From Pseudomonadota bacterium (lineage in GTDB: Bacteria; Pseudomonadota; Alphaproteobacteria; Azospirillales; Azospirillaceae): DNA of 6,893 nucleotides. Position numbers and translations under genes: made by a program. The stretch spans positions 1-6,893 of the forward strand of contig JAEYOB010000612.1 of the NCBI GenBank assembly GCA_023412175.1. Direction: 5' to 3'. Under the pieces are notes generated by a model. It saw only the letters and a program-made list of their open reading frames with translations, had not been told where the DNA came from and did no database searches. Shown here one piece after another: positions 5,297-6,893 of the stretch (positions are counted from its first letter, which is position 1; every line of letters starts with the position of its first letter).

Positions 5297-6571
5297 ATGA
5301 GCGATTCGTCTGAATTCCACCGCATCAAGCGCCTGCCGCCCTACGTCTTCGCGGAAGTCAACGCCATGAAGGCGCGCGCCCGCGCCGCCGGCGAGGACAT
5401 CATCGACTTGGGGATGGGCAACCCCGACCAGCCCACGCCGCAGCACATCGTCGACAAGCTGGTCGAGACCGTCCAGAACCCGAAGACGCACCGCTATTCC
5501 AATTCGCGCGGCATCCCTGGCCTGCGCCGGGCGCACGCCGCCTATTACAAGCGGCGCTTCAACGTCGACCTCGACCCCGAGACCGAGACCATCGTCACCA
5601 TCGGGTCCAAGGAAGGCTTGGCCAACCTCGCCAACGCCATCACCAGCCCGGGCGACACCATCCTGGTGCCGAACCCCAGCTACCCGATCCATCCCTTCGG
5701 CTTCGTGCTGGCCGGCGCCTCGATCCGCCATCTGCCGGTCGGCACCGAGGGCGGCAAGTCGCCCGACCTCGACGCCTTCATGAACCAGCTGGAGCGCGCC
5801 ACCCGGCACAGCGTTCCGAAGCCGCTGGCGCTGGTGCTGAACTACCCGTCGAACCCGACGGCGCAGGTGGTCGGCCTGGACTTCTACCGGCCGATCGTCG
5901 AGTTCTGCCGCAAGCACCAGATCTACATCCTGTCCGACCTGGCCTACTCCGAGATCTTCTTCGAGGGCGAGCCGCCGCCGTCGATCCTGGAGATCCCCGA
6001 GGCGCGCGAGGTCGCCATCGAGTTCACCTCGATGTCGAAGACCTACAGCATGGCCGGCTGGCGCATCGGCTTCGCGTCGGGCAACAAGCGGCTCATCGCG
6101 GCGCTGGCGCGCATCAAGTCGTACCTGGATTACGGCGCCTTCACGCCGATCCAGGTCGCCGCCGCGCACGCGCTGAACGGTCCGCAGGACTGCGTCGAGC
6201 AGATCCGCCAGATGTACAAGCAGCGCCGCGACGTGCTGATCGAGGGGCTGGCGCAGGCCGGCTGGCAGGTGCCGAGCCCCGCCGCCTCCATGTTCGCCTG
6301 GGCGCCCATCCCGCCGCAGTTCGCCCACCTCGGCTCGCTGGAGTTTTCCAAGCTGCTGATGCAGGAGGCCAAGGTGGCGGTGTCGCCGGGCATCGGCTTC
6401 GGCGAGTACGGCGACGGCCACGTCCGCCTGGGCCTCGTGGAGAACGTCCACCGCATCCGGCAGGCCACCCGCAACATCAAGGAGTTCTTCCGCTCCAACG
6501 CCGCCGGCGGCGCGTCGAGCCAGGATCCCGAGGTGCGCAAACAGCTTTTGAAAGAGGCAGGTCTCCCGTGA
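5297..6571 (+). CDS. Class I/II PLP-dependent aminotransferase, AlaC/LL-diaminopimelate aminotransferase-like
   Basis: This 424-residue cytoplasmic enzyme is a fold-type I aminotransferase. Lys248 in SMSKTYSMAGWRIGF should form the Schiff base with PLP. Asn186 (YPSNPTA), Asp214 and Tyr217 (SDLAYSEI) contact the cofactor, Arg256 binds its phosphate, and Arg377 (GHVRLGL) should bind the substrate carboxylate. LGMGNPDQPTP (38-48) and RYSNSRGIPGLR (66-77) closely resemble E. coli AlaC (glutamate-pyruvate aminotransferase, about 412 residues), which is related to LL-diaminopimelate aminotransferases. Sequence alone does not settle whether alanine, aspartate-family or other amino acids are the main substrate. 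GGAG lies 5 bp before the ATG. The stop overlaps the start of hom by 4 bp. This coupling to homoserine synthesis favours a role in aspartate-family or linked amino-acid metabolism, as an inference. The last 25 residues look like a non-catalytic tail. Confidence 0.92.
   Translation: MSDSSEFHRIKRLPPYVFAEVNAMKARARAAGEDIIDLGMGNPDQPTPQHIVDKLVETVQNPKTHRYSNSRGIPGLRRAHAAYYKRRFNVDLDPETETIVTIGSKEGLANLANAITSPGDTILVPNPSYPIHPFGFVLAGASIRHLPVGTEGGKSPDLDAFMNQLERATRHSVPKPLALVLNYPSNPTAQVVGLDFYRPIVEFCRKHQIYILSDLAYSEIFFEGEPPPSILEIPEAREVAIEFTSMSKTYSMAGWRIGFASGNKRLIAALARIKSYLDYGAFTPIQVAAAHALNGPQDCVEQIRQMYKQRRDVLIEGLAQAGWQVPSPAASMFAWAPIPPQFAHLGSLEFSKLLMQEAKVAVSPGIGFGEYGDGHVRLGLVENVHRIRQATRNIKEFFRSNAAGGASSQDPEVRKQLLKEAGLP
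6553..6571 (+). promoter_or_regulatory. Translational coupling site: hom ribosome binding site and GTGA overlap
   Basis: AGAGG (6553-6557) lies inside the last codons of the aminotransferase gene, 10 bp before the GTG start of hom at 6568. The GTGA at 6568-6571 holds both the hom start and the aminotransferase TGA stop, a standard arrangement for ribosome re-initiation. Confidence 0.75.
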
Positions 6572-6893
6572 CGGCTCCCCTCAAGATCGCGGTCGCCGGC
6601 CTGGGCACGGTCGGCGCCGGTGTGCTCAAGGTGCTGGCCGAGCACGGTGCGCTCATCGAGCAGCGGTGCGGACGCCGCATCCAGGTGACGGCGGTCAGCG
6701 CCCGCGACCGCTCCAAGGACCGCGGCGTCGATCTGTCGAACGTCCGCTGGTTCGAGGACCCGGTCGCCATGGCGGCGGCGCCCGACGTCGATGTGGTGGT
6801 CGAGCTGATCGGCGGTTCCGACGGGGCGGCCAAGGCCACCGTCGAGACGGCGCTGGAAACCGGCCGCCACGTGGTCACCGCCAACAAGGCGCT
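6568..6893 (+). CDS. hom: Homoserine dehydrogenase, N-terminal part (truncated by window end)
   Basis: The gene encodes the enzyme that reduces aspartate semialdehyde to homoserine with NAD(P)H, the branch point to threonine and methionine. The window holds 108 codons plus two bases; the rest runs off the right edge. Visible marks are the Rossmann dinucleotide motif GLGTVGAG (residues 11-18), VVELIGG (77-83) and VTANKA (103-108), whose Lys107 is in the position of the conserved catalytic lysine of the family. No aspartate kinase domain precedes it, so this is the monofunctional type, which usually carries a C-terminal ACT domain for threonine feedback; that part cannot be seen. The GTG start is supported by the AGAGG site and by the position of the Rossmann motif right after it. 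Translation is probably coupled to the upstream aminotransferase gene. Confidence 0.95.
   Translation, partial: MTAPLKIAVAGLGTVGAGVLKVLAEHGALIEQRCGRRIQVTAVSARDRSKDRGVDLSNVRWFEDPVAMAAAPDVDVVVELIGGSDGAAKATVETALETGRHVVTANKA

Noticed and set aside
5141..6451. 436-codon open frame on the - strand
   Set aside because: It is antisense to the aminotransferase, whose PLP motifs are all intact; this is a shadow caused by high GC content.

Overview
The window reads as a stretch of core chromosome from a GC-rich alphaproteobacterium. The ribosomal protein S9 tail, the class I PHA synthase, the AlaC-type aminotransferase followed by homoserine dehydrogenase, and the strong G/C bias at third codon positions all fit Rhodospirillales. 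Azospirillum or a close relative is my best guess, made from protein style and gene order rather than from any search. I see no mobile element, CRISPR array, tRNA, rRNA or phage signal.

Layout, left to right. (1) The last 35 codons of rpsI (S9) end at 109 and are followed by a strong intrinsic terminator (146-180). (2) argC (arginine biosynthesis, 211-1263) and a gamma-class carbonic anhydrase family gene (1290-1808) lie 26 bp apart on the + strand and probably form one transcript. (3) After a 233-bp non-coding stretch comes a secreted OmpA-domain protein (2042-2614) with a strong terminator (2639-2670). (4) A complete class I polyhydroxyalkanoate synthase gene, phaC, lies on the - strand (4545-2746). 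It converges on the OmpA gene, with its own GC-rich hairpin just past its stop. (5) A divergent 207-bp intergenic region containing a perfect 6+6 bp inverted repeat separates phaC from a small unassigned lipoprotein gene (4753-5124). (6) A class I/II PLP aminotransferase gene (5297-6571) overlaps by 4 bp the GTG start of hom (homoserine dehydrogenase, 6568 to the window edge), so these two are probably translationally coupled.

Functionally this is mostly housekeeping: translation, arginine synthesis, aspartate-family and alanine amino-acid metabolism, carbon storage as PHA, and cell-envelope proteins. No new multi-gene system is visible. The parts most worth a second look are small: the unassigned lipoprotein, the palindrome in the phaC/lipoprotein intergenic region, the hairpin after phaC that pairs fully only in the phaC-sense RNA, and the tight placement of argC right after the rpsI terminator.
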